64,000 bases of DNA from Zobellia uliginosa. GTDB taxonomy: Bacteria; Bacteroidota; Bacteroidia; Flavobacteriales; Flavobacteriaceae. The position numbers and the translations under genes were made by a program. A model generated the notes under the pieces. It was not told the origin of the DNA and searched no databases. It saw nothing but the letters and a program-made list of their open reading frames with translations. Below are positions 16,097-24,610 of this stretch, piece after piece; positions within the stretch are counted from its first letter, which is position 1; every line of letters begins with the position of its first letter. The stretch spans positions 1 through 64,000 of the forward strand of contig NZ_FTOB01000010.1 in the NCBI RefSeq assembly GCF_900156625.1, given 5' to 3'.

Positions 16097-17953
16097 ATGA
16101 ATAAAGAATTATATAAATATCGAAAAACGTTATTAGGCTTGACTTTTGTCTTTGCCTTGGCCTTTATCTCGTGTGAGGAAGAATTTTTAGATGCGGAACC
16201 GCAGTCCTTTTTTACCCCCGGGAATGCCCTGAATACTCCTGATGGATTGAATAGCTTAAACAATAATGCATTGGCAAGACTTACTTCGGAGTTCTACGGA
16301 GATGGGGCACCGATCATTACGGAGAATATATTTTCAGAGGTTGCCGTGGAAGGAACTACCGACAAATCGGGTCCGGCCCAAGATTTAAACTTGCTGATCC
16401 TACCGGATGCCAACTTGAATAGCTCCAACACCAATAGGATCGGATGGTATTGGAACCTTTTCTATGAAGGGATAAAGTTCAACAATACGGTAATCGGTAG
16501 AATTGACGATGCCGAATTTGAAAATGATGCCGAGCGGGATGCAATTCTCGGTAAAGCCTATTTTTTAAGGGCTTATTTCTATTACAGGCTTACTCAACAG
16601 TTTGGCGATGTTCCTTTTGTGCTAGAAGAGGTAAAGACTCCTAAACTTGATTTTGTAAGTACTAGCCGAACGACCATACTGGAGAAAATTCAAGATGACC
16701 TAAAAGCGGCTGCAGTAATGGTTCCCGAAGGATCGAACAAGGGCGATGTCAGTAGGGCAGCGGTATTTCACTTACTGACCAAGGTGAATTTGGCACTGGC
16801 CGATTTTGATGGGGCCATAGCTTCTGCATCGGAAGTTATCGATGGAAGTGCCCATAGGCTGATGACCGATAGGTTTGGCTCAACAGCCGCCGATGCCACC
16901 AAAGATGTGACCTGGGATTTGCACAGGCCACAGAACAAGAGTATACCCGCCAATACGGAAGGAATATTGATGTCTATCAGTCGCTTGGAATTTGAAGATA
17001 ATGGTTCGCGTGCCGCTACGAGCGTACAACGCCAAGCCGTGCCTTTATGGTGGCGATTTATCAATACTCCCGATGGGCAGAACGGAATGTCCGATTCACC
17101 TGACGCCGAAATCAACCAAGTTTTTGAATATGGTAGAGGTATCGGCAGAAACCGTGGTACGGCCTATAGTACGGAGCAAATCTGGAAAGATGCCAATAAT
17201 GACCAAAGGTTTAAAGATGGCAACTGGGTTCAAATGGAAGATTTAGTGTATAACGCGCCAAGTTTGAAAGAAGCTGGAAATTCGTATTACGGTAAGAATT
17301 TAGAATTGTATCTTCCTGACGGTACGGCCTTATGTTCAGATACTATTCGTAACTGGTATGATTTTCCACATTATAAATTTTCTATTCCAGATCCCTTGAA
17401 CGTTAAACCTTCAGGTGGACATTCGGATTGGTACGTTTTTCGCATAGCGGAAACCCATTTATTGCGGGCCGAAGCCTATTTTTGGAAAGGAAACCTGGCA
17501 GAGGCGGCCAATGATATCAATGCCGTTAGAAGAAGGGCCGAAGCCGACGACATAGCGGCCGCAGATGTAAATATAGATGTTATACTTGATGAGCGCGCCC
17601 GTGAACTTTATTACGAAGAACCACGAAAGACGGAACTTACACGTATAGCCTACATTTTTGCTATGACCGGAAAGACCGCTTACAATGGTGAAACTTATAG
17701 TATGGACAATTTCTCCCAAAAGAATTTCTGGTACGACCGCATTATGGAGGTTACCGATTTTTATAACAAAGGGGTGAAGACCATTCATGGGGATGAGTAT
17801 ACCATGAGTCCCTACCACGTATTATGGCCTGTGCCTTCATCGGCAATTAATGCCAATACCCAAGGGCGGATCAATCAAAATGAAGGCTACCCTGGTGCGG
17901 AACTGAACGTTGCGCCCCTGACCAGTATACCTGAAACAGAGAGTGGTAGTTAG
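16097..17953 (+). CDS. SusD/RagB-family glycan-binding lipoprotein
   Basis: This 618-residue surface lipoprotein (lipobox ALAFISC, C near residue 26) is the partner of the SusC-like transporter that ends 19 bp upstream. SusD features include EEEFLDAEPQ after the lipobox, the TPR-like segment AILGKAYFLRAYFYYRLTQQFGDVPF, the helix LRAEAYFWKGNLAEAANDINAVRRRA, and the ending YHVLWPVPSSAINANTQGRINQNEGYPG. It binds the target glycan at the cell surface and closes over SusC. It is not the parent of the SusD fragment at 5637-5771, whose ending differs. Confidence 0.93.
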   Translation: MNKELYKYRKTLLGLTFVFALAFISCEEEFLDAEPQSFFTPGNALNTPDGLNSLNNNALARLTSEFYGDGAPIITENIFSEVAVEGTTDKSGPAQDLNLLILPDANLNSSNTNRIGWYWNLFYEGIKFNNTVIGRIDDAEFENDAERDAILGKAYFLRAYFYYRLTQQFGDVPFVLEEVKTPKLDFVSTSRTTILEKIQDDLKAAAVMVPEGSNKGDVSRAAVFHLLTKVNLALADFDGAIASASEVIDGSAHRLMTDRFGSTAADATKDVTWDLHRPQNKSIPANTEGILMSISRLEFEDNGSRAATSVQRQAVPLWWRFINTPDGQNGMSDSPDAEINQVFEYGRGIGRNRGTAYSTEQIWKDANNDQRFKDGNWVQMEDLVYNAPSLKEAGNSYYGKNLELYLPDGTALCSDTIRNWYDFPHYKFSIPDPLNVKPSGGHSDWYVFRIAETHLLRAEAYFWKGNLAEAANDINAVRRRAEADDIAAADVNIDVILDERARELYYEEPRKTELTRIAYIFAMTGKTAYNGETYSMDNFSQKNFWYDRIMEVTDFYNKGVKTIHGDEYTMSPYHVLWPVPSSAINANTQGRINQNEGYPGAELNVAPLTSIPETESGS

Positions 17954-18009
17954 CATTAAATTTGTTTAAGTTAGTTTTTGTTTTAATTCCGTCATCTAAA
18001 ATATTGTTT

Positions 18010-19263
18010 ATGCGTACGATTGCTCTTTTTCTTTTTATTTCGACTTTTTGGTCTTGTAGTACTAAAAATTCAATCCGCTTTACGGTAGAAAAAGATGACG
18101 GAATTTTTTTAACACAGCCGGTCGGTTTTGATTTGACCAAGGCCCAAGAAGCTCAAATAGATATAGAAAAAGCTATGGTGCTTTTTCAGGAAGGAAAAGA
18201 AGATATGGAGATTCCTTTTCAAGTAGACCATGAACAGCACAAAATCTGGTTTGTTCCGGTTACGGAAAAAAACAATGATGGCCCCTTAAGCTATCGCTTG
18301 GAAAACGGACTGTCATCGGTGAAGTCGGAAAGTGGTATCTCTGAACAAAAACGAAATGGTAGTTTACAGCTGGGCTTTCAAAATAAGCCTGCTGTTTCCT
18401 ATCGGTATGAAATGACCTATCCCCCGAACGGGGTAGATTCCATCTTTAAAAAATCGGGATACATTCATCCCATTATCACACCTAAGGGCGATACGCTTAC
18501 CCGTATTCAACCTAACGACCATTACCATCATTATGGACTTTGGGGACCATGGACCCATACCCAGGTCGATGGTGAGCGAGTAGATTTTTGGAACTTGGGA
18601 GAAGGTATGGGAACGGTTCTGTTTAAGGAATTCAAAAATGAGGAATCGGGCGATGTCTATGCCTCGTTTACCGCGGGCCAAGAACATATCGATCTTAAGA
18701 CCAAAGAAGAACCCCAAATAGCCTTGAATGAGGATCTTCAGGTGCGTTTGTGGAATTTGAACCGGCCTGATCGCTATATGTTCGACTACAAAAGTGAATT
18801 CAGTACGCCCTTGCAAAACGGGATATTGTTCGAAGCCTACCGCTATGGCGGTGGATTGGGGCTGCGTTTTAACGAAAGGTGGAAGGCCGATAATTGTACG
18901 GTGCTGACTTCGGAGGGCAACGACCGTTTAACGGCGGACGGGACCAATGCGAGATGGTGTATCGTATCAGGTGAATCGGCAGACGGAAAAGGTACGAACG
19001 GAATTTTGTTCATGAGCCACCCGAAAAACAGAAACCATCCCGAACCGATGCGTATATGGCCTATAGATGCCAATGGGGGAAGAGGCGATATGTTCTTTGA
19101 ATTTTGCCCGATACGTCATGAAGAATGGAAAATAGAACCGAATAAAAAATACGAATTGAATTACCGAATGGTAGTTTTTGATGGTACATTGCAAGCAGGG
19201 GAAGCCGAAGCGTACTGGCAGCTATTTGCCCAACAACCCAAAACAGACATAATCAATAATTAG
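18010..19263 (+). CDS. DUF6807 (PmoA-like) lipoprotein
   Basis: This lipoprotein of about 417 residues starts at ATG 18010 with MRTIALFLFISTFWSC (lipobox FWSC). An in-frame earlier start at 17962 would bury this signal. The conserved block HYHHYGLWGPWTH followed by FWNLGEG is typical of DUF6807, a family often called PmoA and found beside Gfo/Idh/MocA oxidoreductases in marine Bacteroidetes and Planctomycetes. The histidine cluster suggests a metal or sugar site. Its activity is unknown. It is co-directional with susD (57 bp gap) and is followed 15 bp later by an oxidoreductase, so the four genes form one operon. Confidence 0.75.
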   Translation: MRTIALFLFISTFWSCSTKNSIRFTVEKDDGIFLTQPVGFDLTKAQEAQIDIEKAMVLFQEGKEDMEIPFQVDHEQHKIWFVPVTEKNNDGPLSYRLENGLSSVKSESGISEQKRNGSLQLGFQNKPAVSYRYEMTYPPNGVDSIFKKSGYIHPIITPKGDTLTRIQPNDHYHHYGLWGPWTHTQVDGERVDFWNLGEGMGTVLFKEFKNEESGDVYASFTAGQEHIDLKTKEEPQIALNEDLQVRLWNLNRPDRYMFDYKSEFSTPLQNGILFEAYRYGGGLGLRFNERWKADNCTVLTSEGNDRLTADGTNARWCIVSGESADGKGTNGILFMSHPKNRNHPEPMRIWPIDANGGRGDMFFEFCPIRHEEWKIEPNKKYELNYRMVVFDGTLQAGEAEAYWQLFAQQPKTDIINN

Positions 19264-19278
19264 TAATACCAAATAACG

Positions 19279-20655
19279 ATGGAGAGAAGAAAATTTATAA
19301 ACAGAACAGCTCTAAGTACCGCCGCTTTGGTGGGTTTTCCTAGCATTGTACCGGCCCATGTATTGGGCAAAAATGCACCAAGTAATAAAATAAACATCGG
19401 GCAGATCGGTTGTGGCCGTATTGCCAGAAGTCATGATATTCACGATACTATTCGTTTTGACCAAGCTAATTATTTGGCTGTGTGTGATCTTGATTCCAAA
19501 AGGGCGGCAGATGCCAAGCTTTTAGTAGATGGGTTTTATCAAAAAAAGACGGGTAAGGCCAAATATAACCGAACAAAAATATACGAAGATTATCGCGAAA
19601 TGCTCTTGAACAAAGATATTGATGCGGTAGTGATCAGTACGCCCGATCATTGGCATTCACAACCTGCAATGGAAGCTGCTTTGGCCGGAAAGGACATCTA
19701 CGTTCAAAAGCCTACTTCCTTAACCGTTAGGGAAGGTCAGCAATTGCGCGAGGTTGTTCAAAAAACAGGTGCCATTTTGCAAGTAGGAACGCAGCAACGT
19801 GCCATGCCGCAATTTAGGATTGCCGCAGAATTGGTAAGAAATGGTCGTATCGGTAAAATTCACACCGTTAAAATCGGTTTGCCGGGCGATCCTGCGGGTC
19901 CTGAGGCACCGGCAATGCCCGTACCTCCAAATTTGAATTTTGATATGTGGTTGGGGTCTACCCCAGAAGTGCCGTATACCGAGATAGGGGTACATCCCCA
20001 AGATGGGTATAGCAGACCGGGCTGGTTGCGTTCGCGTAATTATGGCGCCGGAATGATCACAGGCTGGGGACAGCACCATTATGATTCCGCGGCATGGGGT
20101 ATGAATACCGAATTAAGCGGACCGATTTCCGTAGAGGCTTTGGCCGAATTCCCAAAATCGGGGCTGTGGAACGTACACGGCGATTTCTTTGTAAAACACG
20201 AGTATGATAACGGTATTACCGTATACACCAGTGGAGGGTATACGAACGGTATCCGTTACGAAGGTACGGATGGATGGATTTTCGTTTCACGTGGTTCTTA
20301 CCAAGCTTCCGCCACTGATCCGGTGGATAAGGAAAAGAGCAGTAGGGCCTTAAATGCTTCCGATCCTAAGATTTTAGAATCGGTAATCGGTGAAAATGAA
20401 ATCCACCTAGAAAAAATTGATGACCAACATGGAAACTGGTTAGATTGTATCAAGACCCGAAAAGCTCCTATTTCACCAATAGAAAAAGGACATAAGGCCT
20501 GTGCCATCTGCTTGATCAGTGACATCGCCATGCAGTTCGATAGAAAACTGGAATGGGATTATGATAAGGAAGTCTTTATCAACGATGCCGAGGCCAATGC
20601 CATGTTACACCGTGAGCAAAGAAAGCCTTACGGAACGGATTATGTAAAATACTAA
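19279..20655 (+). CDS. Gfo/Idh/MocA-family oxidoreductase, TAT-exported
   Basis: This 458-residue NAD(P)-dependent sugar oxidoreductase has a TAT-like signal (MERRKFINRTALSTAALVGF). The Rossmann fold begins INIGQIGCGRIARSHD near residue 40. The family's catalytic-lysine motif is present as DIYVQKPTSLTVREG (EKP in most members, QKP here). The C-terminal domain holds GAGMITGWGQHHYDSAAWGM. Exported members probably carry a tightly bound NAD(H) and oxidise or isomerise sugars at C3 or at related positions in the periplasm. The gene ends the susC operon, followed by a strong terminator at 20665-20691. Confidence 0.85.
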   Translation: MERRKFINRTALSTAALVGFPSIVPAHVLGKNAPSNKINIGQIGCGRIARSHDIHDTIRFDQANYLAVCDLDSKRAADAKLLVDGFYQKKTGKAKYNRTKIYEDYREMLLNKDIDAVVISTPDHWHSQPAMEAALAGKDIYVQKPTSLTVREGQQLREVVQKTGAILQVGTQQRAMPQFRIAAELVRNGRIGKIHTVKIGLPGDPAGPEAPAMPVPPNLNFDMWLGSTPEVPYTEIGVHPQDGYSRPGWLRSRNYGAGMITGWGQHHYDSAAWGMNTELSGPISVEALAEFPKSGLWNVHGDFFVKHEYDNGITVYTSGGYTNGIRYEGTDGWIFVSRGSYQASATDPVDKEKSSRALNASDPKILESVIGENEIHLEKIDDQHGNWLDCIKTRKAPISPIEKGHKACAICLISDIAMQFDRKLEWDYDKEVFINDAEANAMLHREQRKPYGTDYVKY

Positions 20656-20664
20656 AGTCCAAAG

Positions 20665-20691
20665 AGCCCGTTCCTTTCGAACGGGCTTTTT
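20665..20691 (+). terminator. Rho-independent terminator after the susC operon
   Basis: A 9-bp stem AGCCCGTTC (20665-20673) with GAACGGGCT (20679-20687), a 5-nt loop and a T run, 9 bp after the oxidoreductase stop codon. Confidence 0.85.
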
Positions 20692-20730
20692 ACACATCTT
20701 CAAGGTTTTTATTCAATAGAAAGAAAAAGA

Positions 20731-20758
20731 CGCCTGAACCGGTTTTCGGTCAAAGGCG
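20731..20758 (+). other. Small hairpin just before the next oxidoreductase gene
   Basis: CGCCT (20731-20735) pairs with AGGCG (20754-20758), and inside it ACCG (20738-20741) pairs with CGGT (20747-20750). It lies 18 bp upstream of the start at 20777, in a leader with no clear promoter. It could be an mRNA leader structure or a chance fold. Confidence 0.3.
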
Positions 20759-20776
20759 ATACAAACAGGTGATTAC

Positions 20777-22156
20777 ATGAAAAATAAAATCGCATTTTTA
20801 CTTTTACTGCTCAGCATCGCATGCGGCGAAAAAAAAACGGATACTAAAATGGTCGAAGCAAAGACAGGCAACAAGGTGAAATTAATGACTTTGGATCCCG
20901 GTCATTTTCATGCTGCCTTGGTACAGAAAAAAATGTATCCCCAAGTTGATTCCACTATTTATCTTTTTGCTCCCGACGGTCCTGAAGTAAAAGATTTTTT
21001 GAACAAGATAAACAGTTATAATTCTCGCGAAGAATCACCCACGGCCTGGAAAGTCGAAAAATACTTAGGTGATGACTATCTCGAAAAAATGATCGCCGAT
21101 AAACCGGGTAACGTTATGATCGTTGCCGGGAAGAACAGTAAAAAAATAGATTACGTACTTGAGGCGGTAAAGGCAGGGTTGAACGTGTATGCCGATAAGC
21201 CTTTGGTTATTAATCCCGAGGGATTTAAAAAACTACAGCAGGCTTTTGATATCGCAGAGAAGAACGGGGTGTTGATCTACGATATAATGACCGAACGTTT
21301 CGAGTCTACTACATTAATGCAAAAAACTTTTTCCGCATTGCCCGATGTTTTCGGGGAATTAGTGGACGGTACGCCCGAGGAACCCGCTATTAGTAAGGAA
21401 AGTGTGCATCACTTTTTTAAGTATGTTTCCGGTCAGCCCCTAGTGCGTCCGGCTTGGTTTTTTGACGTAAACGAAGAGGGGGAAGGCATCGTTGATGTTA
21501 CCACCCACTTGGTAGACTTGGTACAATGGGAAGCTTTTCCTAATCAAATAATAGATACCAACAATATTGAAATGGTAAAGGCCAAACGTTGGCCTACCGT
21601 ACTTACCACCGACGAATTCCAGAAAGTCACCGGCCTTGATGGCTATCCCGAGTATTTAAAAAAGGATTTAAAGGATGATAAACTGAATGTGTTCTGTAAT
21701 GGTGAAATGGTCTATAAAATCAATGGCAAACATGCCAAGGTATCGGTAATCTGGAACTATCAAGCACCTGAGGGTACCGGTGATACGCATTATAGTATTA
21801 TGCGGGGTACCAAAAGTGACCTGGTCATCAAACAAGGAAAGGAAGAGGGCTACAAACCTACCTTGTACGTCGTACCCCATCAAACGGACGGATTTGAAGA
21901 GGTGTTGAACAAGGCCATTGCCGATAAGATATCAAAGCAGTTTCAAGGTACGGCCATGGAGAAAATGGGAGACGGTAGCTATAAGGTCAATATTCCCGAT
22001 ACTTTTAAAATCGGACATGAGGCCCATTTTGGCCAGGTGACCGAAAATTATTTGAAGTATATGGAAGCCGGGGAACTGCCTCAATGGGAAGTGCCCAATA
22101 TGATCAGTAAATACTATACGACCACCAAGGCCTACGAACTGGCCAAGAAAAACTAG
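20777..22156 (+). CDS. Gfo/Idh/MocA-like lipoprotein oxidoreductase
   Basis: This 459-residue protein has a lipobox (LLSIACG, C near residue 16) and a putative-oxidoreductase C-terminal domain. An N-terminal Rossmann-like region (VKLMTLDPGHFHAALVQKKM) leads to the catalytic-type motif NVYADKPLVINPEGF, the equivalent of the EKP motif. The DPGHFHAALV motif is characteristic of a Bacteroidetes subgroup whose substrates are unknown. The lipid anchor places it in the periplasm, where it may act after the TAT-exported oxidoreductase at 19279. It is the first gene of a tight three-gene run with the SDR and uxuA. Confidence 0.75.
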   Translation: MKNKIAFLLLLLSIACGEKKTDTKMVEAKTGNKVKLMTLDPGHFHAALVQKKMYPQVDSTIYLFAPDGPEVKDFLNKINSYNSREESPTAWKVEKYLGDDYLEKMIADKPGNVMIVAGKNSKKIDYVLEAVKAGLNVYADKPLVINPEGFKKLQQAFDIAEKNGVLIYDIMTERFESTTLMQKTFSALPDVFGELVDGTPEEPAISKESVHHFFKYVSGQPLVRPAWFFDVNEEGEGIVDVTTHLVDLVQWEAFPNQIIDTNNIEMVKAKRWPTVLTTDEFQKVTGLDGYPEYLKKDLKDDKLNVFCNGEMVYKINGKHAKVSVIWNYQAPEGTGDTHYSIMRGTKSDLVIKQGKEEGYKPTLYVVPHQTDGFEEVLNKAIADKISKQFQGTAMEKMGDGSYKVNIPDTFKIGHEAHFGQVTENYLKYMEAGELPQWEVPNMISKYYTTTKAYELAKKN

Positions 22157-22158
22157 AT

Positions 22159-22977
22159 ATGAACAACCTTTTTGATCTAAAAGAAAAAACAATAGCCCTT
22201 TCAGGGGGCACCGGGGTCTTAGGGGGTTCCATAGCGGAATACCTTGTACAAAATGGGGCCAAAGTAATTCTATTGGGGCGGTCGGTTGAAAAATTAGACG
22301 CTAAACGTAAAGCATTAAATACCATTTCCGAAGCTAGTACTGCGGCTTATGTTGTGGATGTGATGGAGGAAAATGAGCTGGTGCTGTTACGAAAGAAGAT
22401 AAAGGAAGCCCATGGCAAGATCGATGGTTTGATCAATTTGGCCGGGGGAAATTTGCCCGGTGCCACCTTGCAACCGAATCAGACAATTTTTGATATCTCA
22501 CTGGAAGACACCAAAGAAGTGGTAAATCTCAATCTCTTTGGCAGTGTGCTCCCCACAATTGTTATGGGTCAATTAATGGCCGAGCAGGGCTATGGTTCCA
22601 TTGTCAATATATCTTCCATGGCATCGAAGCAGTCCATAACTAGGGTTTTGGGCTATTCCATGGCCAAAGCGGGCATTGATATATTTACCAAGTGGATGGC
22701 CGAAGAACTGGCTACTAAATTCAATGATAAAATTCGGGTGAATGCCATAGCTCCAGGCTTTTTTATTGGGAATCAAAATAGAAAGATTTTGATCAATGAA
22801 GATGGTTCCTATACGGAGCGAAGCAAAAAAATACTGGCAAAAACCCCTATGAACCGATTTGGCGATGCTTCTGAACTCAATGGAATGGTACATTACCTTT
22901 TGAGTGAAGCCTCCTCCTTTGTAACGGGAACCGTATACGATGTAGACGGTGGTTTCAATTCTTTTACCGGAGTTTGA
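22159..22977 (+). CDS. SDR-family oxidoreductase, probable D-mannonate/fructuronate oxidoreductase
   Basis: This 272-residue classical short-chain dehydrogenase is cytoplasmic. It has GGTGVLGGSIAEYL for cofactor binding, NLAGG, the catalytic serine in NISSMAS and the YSMAKAG Tyr-Lys pair, ending YDVDGGFNSFTGV. The position directly before uxuA (start 1 bp after its stop) and the match to the SDR type of fructuronate reductase suggest that it interconverts D-fructuronate and D-mannonate. The coupling is positional and specificity is not proven. It begins 2 bp after the upstream oxidoreductase, consistent with translational coupling. Confidence 0.78.
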   Translation: MNNLFDLKEKTIALSGGTGVLGGSIAEYLVQNGAKVILLGRSVEKLDAKRKALNTISEASTAAYVVDVMEENELVLLRKKIKEAHGKIDGLINLAGGNLPGATLQPNQTIFDISLEDTKEVVNLNLFGSVLPTIVMGQLMAEQGYGSIVNISSMASKQSITRVLGYSMAKAGIDIFTKWMAEELATKFNDKIRVNAIAPGFFIGNQNRKILINEDGSYTERSKKILAKTPMNRFGDASELNGMVHYLLSEASSFVTGTVYDVDGGFNSFTGV

Positions 22978-22978
22978 T

Positions 22979-24178
22979 ATGGACTACCTAAAGAAGACTT
23001 ACCGGTGGTTCGGGCCCGATTTTGGGGTGACCCTGGCCGATATAGCACAATTGGGTGCCCAAGGTGTCGTTACGGCTTGCCACAGTATACCTACAGGGGA
23101 GGTGTGGCCCGTTGAGGCCATTGCCGATGTAAAGCATCAAATCGAACGGCACGGCATGGAATGGTCGGTGGTAGAGAGCGTTAACGTTCACAATGCCATT
23201 AAATACGGCCTTCCGGAAAGGGATATGTATATAGGGAACTATATTCAAACCCTGAAGAACTTGGCGCAGCACAATATTTATACGATTTGCTATAATTTCA
23301 TGCCGCTTATAGATTGGACGCGTACCCATCTCGATTACCAATTGCCCAACGGAACATCAAGTTTACGCTATGACCCGATTGCCATTGCGGCCTTTGATCT
23401 CTATATCTTAGAGCGAGAGAGTGCCGCTGAGGTATACGAAGCGAGTGTGGTAAGTAAGGCGGAAGCCTATTTTAAAAGCTTGTCCGCTCAAGAAAAACAG
23501 GCCCTGGAAAATGCTGTTCTTGCGGGGATACCCGGAAGCAAGGAACCTATTCAAATGTCGGCTTTCAGGGAGAATTTGGCAAGGGTAAGTCAAATTTCAA
23601 AAAGCGGGCTTCAAGAGAATTTGGCGTATTTTCTTAAAGCCATATTGCCAGAGGCGGAAAAGTTGGGCATCCATATGGCCATTCACCCCGATGACCCTCC
23701 ATTTTCGGTTTTCGGGATTCCAAGAATAACTTCGACCTACGAAGATTTTAAGTCCATTTGTGATGGTTACCCTTCACTGCACAACGGTTTTACCTTTTGT
23801 TCGGGGTCACTAGGGGCTTCGCCCAATAACGATTTGGTGAAAATTATTGAAGATTTTGGCGACCGTATTCATTTTATCCACTTGAGGAATGTACAATTGA
23901 GCCCGAGTGGGGCGTTTTACGAAGCCGAGCACCTTAATGGTTCGGTGATGATGGAAGGGGTAATGGAAGCCCTTATAAAAGAGCAGTTGAAACGGAAAGG
24001 GGCCGGTAGGTCCGATGTGGCCATCCCACTACGGCCCGACCATGGCCATGTATTGTTGGATGATAAAAAACGGCAGGGCGATTTTTACCCAGGCTATTCA
24101 CTTATCGGCAGGGCTTTGGGCATGGCCCAGCTTACGGGCTTGGAAAAGGGGCTTCGTCACCGTATGAAGCTTTCTTGA
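22979..24178 (+). CDS. uxuA: Mannonate dehydratase
   Basis: This protein of about 399 residues dehydrates D-mannonate to 2-keto-3-deoxy-D-gluconate in hexuronate catabolism. Family segments visible are YRWFGPDFGVTLADIAQLGA, HSIPTGEVW, YNFMPLIDWTRT, MAIHPDDPPF, FCSGSLGAS, HFIHLRNV and RPDHGH, with the metal-binding His and Cys residues present. ATG 22979 is preferred over an in-frame start at 22949 that overlaps the SDR. A 2-keto-3-deoxygluconate kinase and aldolase are not next to it, so the product must be used by enzymes encoded elsewhere. The convergent DUF4268 gene stops only 2 bp beyond, with no visible terminator. Confidence 0.9.
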   Translation: MDYLKKTYRWFGPDFGVTLADIAQLGAQGVVTACHSIPTGEVWPVEAIADVKHQIERHGMEWSVVESVNVHNAIKYGLPERDMYIGNYIQTLKNLAQHNIYTICYNFMPLIDWTRTHLDYQLPNGTSSLRYDPIAIAAFDLYILERESAAEVYEASVVSKAEAYFKSLSAQEKQALENAVLAGIPGSKEPIQMSAFRENLARVSQISKSGLQENLAYFLKAILPEAEKLGIHMAIHPDDPPFSVFGIPRITSTYEDFKSICDGYPSLHNGFTFCSGSLGASPNNDLVKIIEDFGDRIHFIHLRNVQLSPSGAFYEAEHLNGSVMMEGVMEALIKEQLKRKGAGRSDVAIPLRPDHGHVLLDDKKRQGDFYPGYSLIGRALGMAQLTGLEKGLRHRMKLS

Positions 24179-24180
24179 GC

Positions 24181-24609
24181 CTACTCGATAATTTCCCTGA
24201 AGTCTTGAAAGAACAGTTCTATTCGTGCCATTTGTTGGCTTAGAAAGATCATGGTTTCTTGCCAAGTGTTCTTGTTGTGAATCGATACGTTTTCCAAGGT
24301 GACGTATATTCTTGAAATTTCTTTTCCGTTCGATAGAAAAAAGGCTTCATCGAAAACAGCGTCGGGAAGGTATTCTTCTGATTGGAGTAGGGACTGTAAG
24401 GATTGAAATTTCTCCCAAAGGGTGATGCGCCTTTCTAGGTCATCGGTTTCGATATCTATGGAAACCATGGCTTTTTTCAGATCGAAATGAAATTTAAAGG
24501 CGAGGCCTTTCACCTTGGTGTTGTACAGTATCCATTTTCTAGGATACGATTTTCCAAAGGCGATCCAGAAGTCTTCCCGTAATTTTTTTGATTCCGCTTT
24601 GCTGAACAT
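24181..24609 (-). CDS. DUF4268-family protein
   Basis: A small cytoplasmic protein of about 142 residues, starting MFSKAESKKLREDFWIAFGKSYPRKW. This N-terminal pattern, with W-rich stretches and a predicted alpha/beta fold, matches DUF4268, a family distantly related to nuclease-like proteins. No catalytic role is known to me. An in-frame longer start at 24639 exists, but it overlaps the ZIP gene by 29 bp. ATG 24609 is 1 bp from the ZIP stop and more likely. It is probably co-transcribed with the ZIP transporter. Confidence 0.7.
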   Translation of the reverse strand: MFSKAESKKLREDFWIAFGKSYPRKWILYNTKVKGLAFKFHFDLKKAMVSIDIETDDLERRITLWEKFQSLQSLLQSEEYLPDAVFDEAFFLSNGKEISRIYVTLENVSIHNKNTWQETMIFLSQQMARIELFFQDFREIIE

Positions 24610-24610
24610 C

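Noticed and set aside
16097-17953. Intact SusD as the source of the SusD fragment at 5637-5771
   Set aside because: The C-terminal residues do not match beyond the general family pattern, so the fragment came from another susD.
18843-19194. Overlapping minus-strand frames in the DUF6807 gene
   Set aside because: Shadow frames of a gene with a lipobox and a conserved His-rich block.
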